Source: Mucilaginibacter pankratovii (GTDB lineage: Bacteria > Bacteroidota > Bacteroidia > Sphingobacteriales > Sphingobacteriaceae). From it: 64,000 nucleotides of DNA. Every line of letters begins with the position of its first letter. Position 1 is the first letter of the stretch. Under the pieces are notes generated by a model. It searched no databases, was not told the DNA's origin, and saw only the letters and a program-made list of their open reading frames with translations. The translations under genes were made by a program, and so were the position numbers. Positions 53,031 to 61,279 of this stretch are shown one piece after another. The stretch spans positions 1 through 64,000 of the forward strand of contig NZ_JACWMY010000005.1 of assembly GCF_014773265.1 (NCBI RefSeq), written 5' to 3'.

Positions 53031-55229
53031 ATGATAGAAGCTAAAAAATCGCTTTTTGATAACCTGCAGAATTTCTTCGGGTTTGATAACTTTAAGGGGG
53101 AACAGGAAGCGATAATTACGAACATTTTAGCAGGCAACGATACATTTGTGATAATGCCCACCGGGGGCGGAAAGTCCATGTGTTATCAACTCCCTGCACT
53201 AATGAGCGAAGGCACAGCGATTGTGATCTCTCCGCTCATCGCGCTCATGAAAAACCAGGTAGACCAGTTAAGGGCCTTCGGAGGCTCGGACAGTATAGCT
53301 CATTTTTTAAATTCCTCACTAACTAAAGCAGATATTTTAAGGGTAAAGGATGATGTTTTAAGCGGCAAAACCAAGCTGCTTTACGTCGCACCCGAATCAT
53401 TGACCAAGCAGGAGAACGTTGATTTTTTAAGATTGAACAAGGTATCGTTTGTTGCGGTTGATGAAGCCCACTGTATATCTGAATGGGGCCACGATTTCAG
53501 GCCCGAGTACCGCAAGATCCGCCAGGTGATCAGCAACATTGGTGATGATATCCCAATTATAGCACTTACGGCTACCGCAACGCCAAAGGTACAGCAGGAC
53601 ATTCAAAAGAACCTGCACATGAACAACGCTACGGTTTATAAATCGTCGTTCAACAGGTCGAACCTGTTTTATGAGGTTAGGGCCAAGCGTACCGCGATAA
53701 AAGAAATTGTAAAGTTTGTAAAGCAAAACCAGGGCAAATCGGGCATTATCTATTGCCTTAGCCGTAAAAAGGTTGAGGAAGTGGCCGAAGCGCTTAACCT
53801 TAACGGTGTAAAAGCTTTGCCATACCACGCCGGTTTAGACCCTAAGGTACGTGCCGATACACAGGACAAATTCCTGATGGAGGATGTGGATGTAATTGTG
53901 GCAACCATAGCCTTTGGGATGGGTATTGATAAACCGGATGTGCGTTACGTAATACACCACGACATGCCAAAAAGCATGGAAGGTTACTACCAGGAAACCG
54001 GCCGTGCCGGGCGCGATGGTGGCGAAGGCGTTTGCGTTGCATTTTACAGCGGCAAGGATATTGATAAACTGCAGAAGTTTATGAAGGATAAGCCCGTTGC
54101 CGAGCGTGAAATTGGCACCCAGATCCTGAAAGAAGTTATTGATTACGCCGAATCTTCTGTTTGCCGCCGTAAGCAACTATTGCATTACTTTGGCGAGAAC
54201 TTTAACGAGGCCGGCTGCAACTGCATGTGCGATAATTGTAGCGCGCCTAAAACCTTTTTTGATGGCGAGGCACAGCTGCACAAAGCGCTTAGCCTGATCA
54301 AACTTATCGGCGAGAAATTCGACGATTGCCACATTATCAATATCTTGATGGGTAAGGATGATGCGCAGGTTAAAAACTACGAACACGATAAGCTAACAGA
54401 TTATTTTGGCACCGGCATAGCCGATGGCGAAGTTCTTTGGAACTCGCTGATGCGTCAGGCATTGCTGAATAACTTCCTGTCTAAAGATATTGATCAGTAC
54501 GGCTTACTACATTTAACAAAATCGGGTAACGCCTTTATCGATAACCCATATAGCATCCGTTTTATCCTGAACAGGGAAATGGGCCCAACTGACGAAGATG
54601 AGGCTGAGGATGGCCCTAAACAGGGCGGTGGTGCTTTAGATACCGAATTACTGCAAATGCTTAAAGACCTGCGTAAAAAGCTGGCCAAGCAAAAAGGATT
54701 GCCTCCGTTCGTTATCTTCCAGGATCCATCCTTAGAAGAAATGTGTACACACTACCCGGTTAATGCCGAGGAGTTGAAGCAAATATCCGGCGTAGGAGCA
54801 GGTAAGGCATTGAAATTTGGCAAGCCTTTTACAGATCTGATCCAAAAATACGTGGATGATAACGATATCGACCGACCGGTAGATATGGTGATCAAAAGCG
54901 CGGCCAATAAATCGGCCCTTAAAGTGTTCATCATTCAAAATATCGACCGCCATTTAAATCTTGATGACATAGCCGCTTCAAAGGGGCTTACGTACGAAGA
55001 GATTTTGAAGGAAGTGGAAACTATAGTAAACTCGGGCACAAAGCTCAACCTTAACTACTATATTGATGAAGTAATTGATGAGGACAAGCAGGAAGAGGTT
55101 TACGACTACTTTAAAACTGCCGAAGTTGATTCTATCGACGATGCATTGATAGACCTTGGCCCGGACGATTACACCCGCGAGGAACTGCAACTGATGCGTA
55201 TCAAGTTCATGTCGGAAGTAGGGAATTAA
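53031..55229 (+). CDS. recQ: ATP-dependent DNA helicase RecQ
   Basis: 732 residues. Helicase core: MPTGGGKSMCYQLPAL (Walker A, ~42-57), DEAHCISEWGHDFRPEY (~144-160), ALTATATPKV, and motif VI QETGRAGRDG (~323-332). The RQC zinc site is formed by CRRKQLLHYFGE (~383) with C-x-C-x-x-C residues near 399-405, followed by a winged helix. An HRDC domain (~540-615, FVIFQDPSLEEMCTHYPV) is followed by an extra C-terminal helical segment (~635-730) typical of Bacteroidota RecQ. It unwinds 3'-5' in recombination and fork repair. Confidence 0.96.
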   Translation: MIEAKKSLFDNLQNFFGFDNFKGEQEAIITNILAGNDTFVIMPTGGGKSMCYQLPALMSEGTAIVISPLIALMKNQVDQLRAFGGSDSIAHFLNSSLTKADILRVKDDVLSGKTKLLYVAPESLTKQENVDFLRLNKVSFVAVDEAHCISEWGHDFRPEYRKIRQVISNIGDDIPIIALTATATPKVQQDIQKNLHMNNATVYKSSFNRSNLFYEVRAKRTAIKEIVKFVKQNQGKSGIIYCLSRKKVEEVAEALNLNGVKALPYHAGLDPKVRADTQDKFLMEDVDVIVATIAFGMGIDKPDVRYVIHHDMPKSMEGYYQETGRAGRDGGEGVCVAFYSGKDIDKLQKFMKDKPVAEREIGTQILKEVIDYAESSVCRRKQLLHYFGENFNEAGCNCMCDNCSAPKTFFDGEAQLHKALSLIKLIGEKFDDCHIINILMGKDDAQVKNYEHDKLTDYFGTGIADGEVLWNSLMRQALLNNFLSKDIDQYGLLHLTKSGNAFIDNPYSIRFILNREMGPTDEDEAEDGPKQGGGALDTELLQMLKDLRKKLAKQKGLPPFVIFQDPSLEEMCTHYPVNAEELKQISGVGAGKALKFGKPFTDLIQKYVDDNDIDRPVDMVIKSAANKSALKVFIIQNIDRHLNLDDIAASKGLTYEEILKEVETIVNSGTKLNLNYYIDEVIDEDKQEEVYDYFKTAEVDSIDDALIDLGPDDYTREELQLMRIKFMSEVGN

Positions 55230-55250
55230 ACTCCTTCGAGCTAAAAGCTA

Positions 55251-55298
55251 AAAGTCCAAAGCGAAAAGCGTTTAAAGCTGTTCACTTTGGACTTTTTT
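55251..55298 (+). terminator. Terminator after recQ, nested in word repeats
   Basis: An 11-bp perfect stem, AAAGTCCAAAG (55251-55261) with CTTTGGACTTT (55285-55295), followed by TTT. An outer pair, GAGCTAAAAG (55238-55247) with CTTTTAGCTC (55332-55341), encloses it, so the convergent PorE-like gene may use the same structure. Confidence 0.78.
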
Positions 55299-55346
55299 AT
55301 TTATTGCCATTTTTTTGCTTTCTGCTTTGGTCTTTTAGCTCTCCGC

Positions 55347-57251
55347 TTATTTAGCTATTATCTTAAACTCTGTGCGCCTGTTCTTGCTGCGGCTATCGTC
55401 TGATGTGTTTGGTGCAATAGGCTCGGTTTTGCCGTAGCCTTTGTACACCAAACGGGTGGGGTTTATGTTGCTACCGGTGAGATAGGTATATACCGATTTC
55501 GCACGGTTTTCGGATAGTAGCTGGTTGGCCTGGTCGTTACCAATATCATCCGTATAGCCCGATATCTCAATGCGTACAGCAGGGTTCAATGTTAAAAACT
55601 CAATAAGTTTTTGCAGCTCCGCTTTTGACTCACTCTTGATATCGAACTTGTTGGTGTCAAAAAATATATTCTTCAAAATAACTTTTCCGCCAACTTCGAT
55701 GGGGGAAAGCAGTACCGATATATTGTAAGCCGTTTTTGGTGTATGGCCGATAAGGGAGAAATTATCCGAATAAAAAAGGTATCCCTGCCGCGAGATATTC
55801 AACCCATAATTTTTACCTGTTGCAAGCGTAGCCAAAAATTCACCCAGTTCTTCGCTGCTGTAATCCTGGTATACCGGCATGTTTTTCTCCAGGTCGATGA
55901 TCTCTATAATAGCCTCTAAGGGTTGCCGGGTTTTAATATCTTTTATATCGCCCTTCACATAAGTAACAATATTAGGGCGCAGGTTTAGCGGTAGTTCGAA
56001 GGTGTAGATATCGTAACCTCCAAAGCCCTTTAAATTATCGGATGCAAAGAATGCATATGCGCCATTGGCTGTAAGCGTAAGCCCGTTTTCATCGCCGCTG
56101 GAGTTGATAGGTGAGCCAAGGTTAACCGGCTTTTGCCATTTGCCATCTTTAGCCAGGCGGCTTATAAACAGATCTTTATTGCCCATGCCCGGCCAGCCGT
56201 TGCTGCAAAAATAAAAGGTGCTATCGTCTGGGTGGATAAAAGGCGACTGCTCATCATAAATGGTGTTGATATTTGGGCCCATATTTACCGGGTCGCCCCA
56301 GCCTTTATCCGTAAGGGTCGATCGCCATATATCATAGCCCCCATAACCGCCTTTACGATTGCTTACAAAGTAAATGGTACGCCCATCGGCACTTATAGAT
56401 GGCTGCGCCTCCCAGCCGGGAGTATTTAACGGCGAACTCAGGCTAAAAGGTTTACCCCAGCCTTCGCCCTTTTTCTGTGCTATGTAAATATCGCAGCGCC
56501 CCTGGCCATCGGGCCTGTTGCAGCCTGTAAAAAACAGGTATTTACCATCCTGCGATATCGACTGTGCCCCCTCGTTAAAAGTAGGTGTATTGATAGCGTC
56601 GCTCAGATATACCGATTTTTTCCATTTGCCGGCCAGCTTATCGCTTTTATAAAAATCCTCGTTGTTATTTATTTTGCGGGTAAAAATTAAAGTAGCTTCA
56701 TCGGCAGTCGCCACCGGTAGGTACTCATCAAATTCGGTGTTGATCTCCGGACCCATATTAATGGGAATGAACGGTACCGGGTGCTGCAGCGCCTCTATGC
56801 TAAATTCACAATCGCGTAGCAGCTTACGTGCGAAGGCTTCGTTTGGGGCGGTAAGATTGGGGTAGGTAATATATTTCTCTAAATGCTGCTTGGCAGGTGC
56901 ATACTGCCCATCGGTTATCTCTGCTTCACCAACCCTTAAATAAATAGCGCGGTTATGCTCAGGCTCAAGCGCTATTACCTTTAGGTAGTGTTCTATAGCG
57001 GCCTTATTCTGCCGCCTTAACCTAAGCACATCGGCCAATAAAGCATGGGCTTCAACAAACTTTCCATCGTCGTTTACTGCCTTTTCCAATTGGGCTATAG
57101 CATCCTCATACAAATGCTCGTCGATACTTTCGCCGGCAAGTACGTAATTCTTAATAGCATCCTTATCCGTAGTGGAGTATCGCCGCTGCTGGGCAAATAC
57201 ACATACAGGTAAAAACCATAAAATTAAAACAAACAGATAAGTAAGGCGCAT
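55347..57251 (-). CDS. PorE-like TPR / PD40 propeller / CRD / OmpA-family protein
   Basis: 634 residues with a signal peptide (~1-20). Domains in order: TPR (~35-130), WD40/PD40 beta-propeller repeats (~185-410: DGKYLFFTGCNRPDGQGRCDIY, DGRTIYFVSNRKGGYGGYDIW, DDSTFYFCSNGWPGMGNKDLF), carboxypeptidase-regulatory-like domain (~425-515), and a C-terminal OmpA peptidoglycan-binding domain (~525-634: NIFFDTNKFDIKSESKAEL, EISGYTDDIGND, LSENRAKSVYTYL). This is the architecture of PorE of the type IX secretion system. Many Bacteroidota carry several paralogues of unknown role, so T9SS membership is not claimed. Confidence 0.92.
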   Translation of the reverse strand: MRLTYLFVLILWFLPVCVFAQQRRYSTTDKDAIKNYVLAGESIDEHLYEDAIAQLEKAVNDDGKFVEAHALLADVLRLRRQNKAAIEHYLKVIALEPEHNRAIYLRVGEAEITDGQYAPAKQHLEKYITYPNLTAPNEAFARKLLRDCEFSIEALQHPVPFIPINMGPEINTEFDEYLPVATADEATLIFTRKINNNEDFYKSDKLAGKWKKSVYLSDAINTPTFNEGAQSISQDGKYLFFTGCNRPDGQGRCDIYIAQKKGEGWGKPFSLSSPLNTPGWEAQPSISADGRTIYFVSNRKGGYGGYDIWRSTLTDKGWGDPVNMGPNINTIYDEQSPFIHPDDSTFYFCSNGWPGMGNKDLFISRLAKDGKWQKPVNLGSPINSSGDENGLTLTANGAYAFFASDNLKGFGGYDIYTFELPLNLRPNIVTYVKGDIKDIKTRQPLEAIIEIIDLEKNMPVYQDYSSEELGEFLATLATGKNYGLNISRQGYLFYSDNFSLIGHTPKTAYNISVLLSPIEVGGKVILKNIFFDTNKFDIKSESKAELQKLIEFLTLNPAVRIEISGYTDDIGNDQANQLLSENRAKSVYTYLTGSNINPTRLVYKGYGKTEPIAPNTSDDSRSKNRRTEFKIIAK

Positions 57252-57291
57252 CGGCGTATTGATACGTTAGTCAATACGCTAAGTTACACAT

Positions 57292-57915
57292 TTAAGGTAT
57301 ATTTAAATATTTGTGTGTTTGCAGCGAAATTTCCCATTGCGGGTTATTCATTACGTACTCAACAATAAGCGGGGCCATCTCCTTGTTCTTGCTCCATTCG
57401 GGCTGCAGGTACAGCTTGCAATCGGGTGCTACCAGTTTGGCGTTGTGTTCGGCAAACTCAAAGTCGGATTTATTAAAGATGATCACCTTCAGCTCATGCG
57501 CCTTATCGGCAACGTTTTGCATAGGCGCTTTAAACTTTTTTGGAGAGAGACAGACCCAGTCCCAATCACCGGAAAGAGGATAAGCACCGGATGTTTCTAT
57601 AAAGGTTTTAATACCTTCTTCGTGCAGTTTGGCTGTAAGATAATCCAGGTTATATATCAATGGCTCGCCGCCGGTTACCACTACAGCTTTTGAAGGATGG
57701 ATTTTGGCGTTAGCTACTATCATATCTGCAGCAGTGAGCGGATGCAGCTCGGCATCCCAGCTTTCTTTTACATCGCACCAATGGCAGCCCACATCGCAGC
57801 CACCAAGGCGTATAAAGTAAGCGGCTTTGCCGGTATTGTACCCTTCGCCTTGTATCGTATAAAACTCTTCCATTAAAGGAAGTAATGTGCCGTCGTCCGG
57901 AACCTGATGTGCCAT
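57292..57915 (-). CDS. queE: 7-carboxy-7-deazaguanine synthase QueE
   Basis: 207 residues, a compact radical-SAM enzyme. EEFYTIQGEGYNTG precedes the cluster-binding C40-x3-C44-x2-C47, with GGEPL (~81-85) and FIETSGAYPL (~102-111). It converts carboxy-tetrahydropterin to 7-carboxy-7-deazaguanine in queuosine synthesis. queC/queD/queF are not in the window. A perfect -7 box lies 11 bases upstream of the ATG. Confidence 0.95.
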   Translation of the reverse strand: MAHQVPDDGTLLPLMEEFYTIQGEGYNTGKAAYFIRLGGCDVGCHWCDVKESWDAELHPLTAADMIVANAKIHPSKAVVVTGGEPLIYNLDYLTAKLHEEGIKTFIETSGAYPLSGDWDWVCLSPKKFKAPMQNVADKAHELKVIIFNKSDFEFAEHNAKLVAPDCKLYLQPEWSKNKEMAPLIVEYVMNNPQWEISLQTHKYLNIP

Positions 57916-57925
57916 AATAAGGGTG

Positions 57926-57933
57926 CAAAGGTA
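57926..57933 (-). promoter_or_regulatory. -7 promoter box for queE
   Basis: The minus strand reads TACCTTTG, an exact TAnnTTTG match. It gives a 5' leader of only about 6 bases. AAAGGTTAAAGGCC words lie just upstream (57945-57972). Confidence 0.55.
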
Positions 57934-58084
57934 AGTTTTTGCGGCGAAAGGTTAAAGGCCAAAGGTAAAAGGTGATATTGAGGTGATGCGTATTTAAAAA
58001 ATAAGGAACATAATTGCCTATTACTCTTTTATATATCATAATTTGCTTTAGCTTTATAGTGTAAACTTTACCCCGGCTAAGCTT

Positions 58085-58846
58085 ATGAAGAAATTATACC
58101 TCCCGTTTATCTTCTTCTTTTTCTTGTGCTTAACTTCGTGCGTAGACATTGAAGAACGTTACGATTTTAAACCCGATGGCGCCTGCAACGTGGTTTATGG
58201 TTTTGATATGAGTAAAGCTGTATCGGTTTTAATGAACCTGATGACAGATTCCGTTCGCGAAACGCCACAATTTAACCTGGCTAAGGATACTACCCTGAAT
58301 TTTTACAACGCCCTGCCCGATAGTATTGCCAATAAAATGAATGCCGAAGAGATAAAGATGGCACAAGGGAGCGACCTCGCCGTAAAAATGGACCTGAAAA
58401 ACAACATCATGAAGGTGAGCATAAAGCATGAGGCTAAAAACGCCGCCGACCTGCAATACTATCTGCAGCATCTGAGCAATATCTCCATGAACAGTGAACT
58501 TGGCCACGTAACGCAAAACAAACAGATGGGCAGTTTTGATGCGCAACCACTCATAACCGGCCAAAGTTATTATAACTACGAGGTAACGCCGCATAAATTT
58601 TACCGGATAATAGACAAGGTGAAATTCGCAGCGTTTTTAAAGAAAGCGGGGGCCAAGTTTGCCATGGCCAAAGCTATGCTGATAGATATGCCCTATAAAG
58701 TAGTGCTTAATTTTGCCAGGCCGGTAAAAAAAGTTGATAATTCCAAAGCTGTGCTTTCTGCCGACAGAAAGCGCGTAACGCTGGTTACCAGTATGGATGA
58801 AGTGATGAAAAACCCGGCTTTAATGAATTTGAAGATAGATTTTTAG
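58085..58846 (+). CDS. Lipoprotein of unknown function
   Basis: 253 residues. A type II signal with lipobox LTSC, lipidated Cys at residue 19. The mature part (VDIEERYDFKPDGACNVVYGFDMSK...) repeats beta-strand and helix patterns reminiscent of Bacteroidota lipoproteins annotated only as hypothetical. There is no catalytic motif. It is the first gene of a four-gene unit, 6 bases before the Rieske gene. TTTG (58042 area) and TAAACTTT (58063 area) may be its promoter. Confidence 0.82.
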   Translation: MKKLYLPFIFFFFLCLTSCVDIEERYDFKPDGACNVVYGFDMSKAVSVLMNLMTDSVRETPQFNLAKDTTLNFYNALPDSIANKMNAEEIKMAQGSDLAVKMDLKNNIMKVSIKHEAKNAADLQYYLQHLSNISMNSELGHVTQNKQMGSFDAQPLITGQSYYNYEVTPHKFYRIIDKVKFAAFLKKAGAKFAMAKAMLIDMPYKVVLNFARPVKKVDNSKAVLSADRKRVTLVTSMDEVMKNPALMNLKIDF

Positions 58847-58852
58847 CAGGGG

Positions 58853-59191
58853 ATGAAATGGTACCAGGTAGATGGCGTTGAACCCAACGGAAAGCCATTT
58901 ATAAAAAAAGTAAAAGTAGCCGGTAAAAGTATTTGCCTGGTAGGGTACGAAGGCAAGCTATTTGCATTAGGTGCAACATGCCCGCACGCCCGCGAAGACC
59001 TGAGCAATGGCTGGTGTAAAGATGGTAAGTTGGTATGCCCGGTTCATCGTTTTTCTTACGACCTGGAGACCGGCAAAGGCAGCCCCGGGCAAAATGACTA
59101 TGTAGATAACTATCCGGTTAAGATAAAAGGCGGGGAGGTTTATGTGGGGATAGAATCCTTTTTTGATAAACTAAAACAAGCCTTTAAATAA
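58853..59191 (+). CDS. Rieske-type [2Fe-2S] ferredoxin
   Basis: 112 residues, a stand-alone Rieske domain. Cluster ligands C43-P-H45 and C62-P-V-H65 are in ATCPHAREDLSNGW and VCPVHRFSYDLETG. There are no TM segments, so it is a soluble electron carrier like the ferredoxins of aromatic dioxygenases or NirD-like proteins. No oxygenase or reductase lies next to it, so its partner is unknown. It is tightly packed: 6 bases after the lipoprotein gene, and the next gene starts immediately after its stop. Confidence 0.93.
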   Translation: MKWYQVDGVEPNGKPFIKKVKVAGKSICLVGYEGKLFALGATCPHAREDLSNGWCKDGKLVCPVHRFSYDLETGKGSPGQNDYVDNYPVKIKGGEVYVGIESFFDKLKQAFK

Positions 59192-59626
59192 ATGGAAACC
59201 AATGCTATTGATCTGCTCACCTATGAACTGTACCACACCTTAAGCTTCCGTAACGCCAAACCGCCTAAACTGGCAGAGCTAAGGAAATTCTTTTACGGTG
59301 GTGGTGTATTGATCAATAACAGTTTTACCACGCCAATTGCCTTTACAGCGGCCTCTTACCTCAAAGCCCTCGAATCGCAGATTGCCATAGGCGACCTGAA
59401 ACAGTTTTTACAGCGGGAAATATCCTCAAAAACAGAGATCTTCGACAAGATAGCACAGCGGACGAGTGTTTATGAATACAGCTTTGCGGAGATACCGCCC
59501 CGTAAAATGCCGCGCGGCGTAAGTTATATGCAATTTGTAAAAGAAGGGGAGGCCTGGCTCATCAGCTCGATAGCCTGGAATGATGAGAACGAAAATCACC
59601 GGATACCGGAGAAATTGGTTGATTAA
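59192..59626 (+). CDS. Uncharacterised protein, possibly NTF2-like fold
   Basis: 144 residues, no signal peptide or TM. An N-terminal helix (IDLLTYELYHTLSF) is followed by FYGGGVLINNSF, a helical region (KQFLQREISSK) and C-terminal strands with VYEYSFAE, YMQFVKEGEAWLISSIAWNDEN. The helix-then-curved-sheet pattern with a W-x-I-S-S-I-x-W end resembles SnoaL/NTF2-like proteins, but this is fold intuition only. It starts immediately after the Rieske stop, so it is cotranscribed. Confidence 0.7.
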   Translation: METNAIDLLTYELYHTLSFRNAKPPKLAELRKFFYGGGVLINNSFTTPIAFTAASYLKALESQIAIGDLKQFLQREISSKTEIFDKIAQRTSVYEYSFAEIPPRKMPRGVSYMQFVKEGEAWLISSIAWNDENENHRIPEKLVD

Positions 59627-59636
59627 AAAAACTACT

Positions 59637-60002
59637 ATGAAATTTGATAGTCTTGTAGCCTTAATTTATCAGGAAGTTCCTGAATTTAAAGTATCTTATG
59701 AAGGAGAGCCTGATGAAAACTATTCTAATTCGTTTTTAGGGGATTTAGGATTGTTTACGAGGAATGCGATTGTCGACAAGGCACCATATGCAATAAAATG
59801 CTTGAAATTTATTGACGATACTGTAAATAAGAATAAGGGCGACGAGGATCTTGTAAACATGTTTGTAATAAATGTTTTAGAAGTCCTTACTGACTATGCG
59901 TCTACTCAAAAGGCAGCAATAACACATTTCACAGGCAATTGCCTAAAACTTTTTAAAGAACTTTTTAGCGGTGGATATTTTATGGACCTTGCTCAAACCT
60001 AA
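59637..60002 (+). CDS. Small uncharacterised protein (possibly DUF7674-like)
   Basis: 121 residues from the ATG at 59637 (MKFDSLVAL); the longer in-frame start at 59580 would overlap the previous gene and is not favoured. Mostly helical: YQEVPEFKVSYEGEPDENY, FLGDLGLFTRNAIVDKAPYAIKCLKFIDDTV, then a VLEVLTDYAST segment. The pattern recalls small DUF7674-type proteins of unknown function. Codon use is clearly AT-richer than its neighbours, a sign of recent acquisition. Confidence 0.68.
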   Translation: MKFDSLVALIYQEVPEFKVSYEGEPDENYSNSFLGDLGLFTRNAIVDKAPYAIKCLKFIDDTVNKNKGDEDLVNMFVINVLEVLTDYASTQKAAITHFTGNCLKLFKELFSGGYFMDLAQT

Positions 60003-60030
60003 AACCGTGGATCAACTCACTTACCGCTCA

Positions 60031-60912
60031 CTAAACGTACACCTCTTTATTAGCCGATGATAACGTATTCTTTAACAAACCAATAATAGTCATCAAACCA
60101 ACACCGCCCGGTACAGGGGTTATCCACGACGATTTTGGCGCGACGTTCTCAAAATCAACATCGCCGAAAAGTTTATAGCCGGATTTGGTTACGGTTGAGG
60201 TTTCGCGGTTCATGCCCACGTCAACTATTACAACACCATCTTTCACCATATCGGCAGTGATAAAATTCTTTTTGCCGATAGCTACGATCAGGATATCTGC
60301 ATCAAGGGTGAATTTTTTAATATCGGGTGTTTTGCTGTGGCAAATGGTAACGGTGCTATTGCCCGGGTAGGTGTTGCGCGCCATCAAAATGCTCATTGGA
60401 GAGCCTACAATGTTGCTGCGCCCAACAACCACGCAATGCTTGCCTACGGTTTCAATACCGTATTCTTTCAGCATCAGGGTGATACCGTAGGGGGTAGCCG
60501 GGATAAACGATGGCAGATTACGCTGCATCCTTCCCAAATTTACCGGGTGGAAACCGTCCACATCCTTACGGTGATCTATCCGTTCGGTTACTTTCTCGGG
60601 GTCGATATGTTTGGGTAGTGGGAGTTGTACAATAATGCCGTCGATATCGGCATCGGCATTTAGTTCAGCTACCTTGGCAAGTAACTCTTCTTCGGTCACG
60701 TCATCTTCGTAGCGCACCAGGGTCGATTTAAAACCAACCTTTTCGCAGTTTTTCATTTTGCTGGCCACGTAAGTTTCGCTGCCGCCGTCGTGCCCAACCA
60801 AAACCGCCACCAAATGCGGTTTGCGGCCGGTGCGTTCTAGTATTTTAGCAGCTTCTTCAGCTATTTCTACCTTAAGTTTTTCTGATACGTATTTTCCGTC
60901 GAGTAATTGCAT
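60031..60912 (-). CDS. folD: Bifunctional methylenetetrahydrofolate dehydrogenase/cyclohydrolase FolD
   Basis: 293 residues. [14 protein letters not shown] at the start, catalytic [13 protein letters not shown] (~49-61), [10 protein letters not shown] (~96-105), [13 protein letters not shown] (~120-132), NADP-binding [12 protein letters not shown] (~163-174) and the C-terminal [12 protein letters not shown] (~265-276). It interconverts 5,10-methylene-, methenyl- and 10-formyl-THF. It lies 6 bases after the small gene at 60919, probably in one unit with lepA. Confidence 0.97.
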   Translation of the reverse strand: MQLLDGKYVSEKLKVEIAEEAAKILERTGRKPHLVAVLVGHDGGSETYVASKMKNCEKVGFKSTLVRYEDDVTEEELLAKVAELNADADIDGIIVQLPLPKHIDPEKVTERIDHRKDVDGFHPVNLGRMQRNLPSFIPATPYGITLMLKEYGIETVGKHCVVVGRSNIVGSPMSILMARNTYPGNSTVTICHSKTPDIKKFTLDADILIVAIGKKNFITADMVKDGVVIVDVGMNRETSTVTKSGYKLFGDVDFENVAPKSSWITPVPGGVGLMTIIGLLKNTLSSANKEVYV

Positions 60913-60918
60913 TGCGCT

Positions 60919-61254
60919 TTATATATTTTTGAGCCAATCAACAGGGAGTGGCGGCAAGTCTAATTCTATTAGCTCCTCTTTTTTCACAAGCCTAAACAGC
61001 GGCATATTGGCGAAATGAAGCTTGGTTCCCTGTTCGATATTTATTTTAGAAATGATGCTTTCTATTGTTTCTACACCTTTGTTGATCAGTGAATTAATGA
61101 TCATATCCGATTTGTTTTCAGTATTCACATCAACGAAATACTTTGGCGTACTACCCTCATAAACTACCCAGTCCCCATACGAAAAGTCTCCGAGGTCAAT
61201 AATCTTTTTTATCCCTCGCCATGTATAAAAACTCAATTCCAAGTATTTGGACAT
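60919..61254 (-). CDS. Uncharacterised protein between lepA and folD
   Basis: 111 residues: MSKYLELSFYTWRGIKKIIDLGDFSY, then GDWVVYEGSTPKYFVDVNTENKSD, a helical segment (MIINSLINKGVETIESIISKI) and a Leu/Glu-rich end with LPPLPVDWLKN. I do not recognise a family. It fits tightly between lepA (25 bases) and folD (6 bases), so it must be cotranscribed. It is AT-richer than both, suggesting insertion into an existing operon. Confidence 0.65.
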   Translation of the reverse strand: MSKYLELSFYTWRGIKKIIDLGDFSYGDWVVYEGSTPKYFVDVNTENKSDMIINSLINKGVETIESIISKINIEQGTKLHFANMPLFRLVKKEELIELDLPPLPVDWLKNI

Positions 61255-61279
61255 AAAGCGATCTTTGTTAGCGTTCCGA

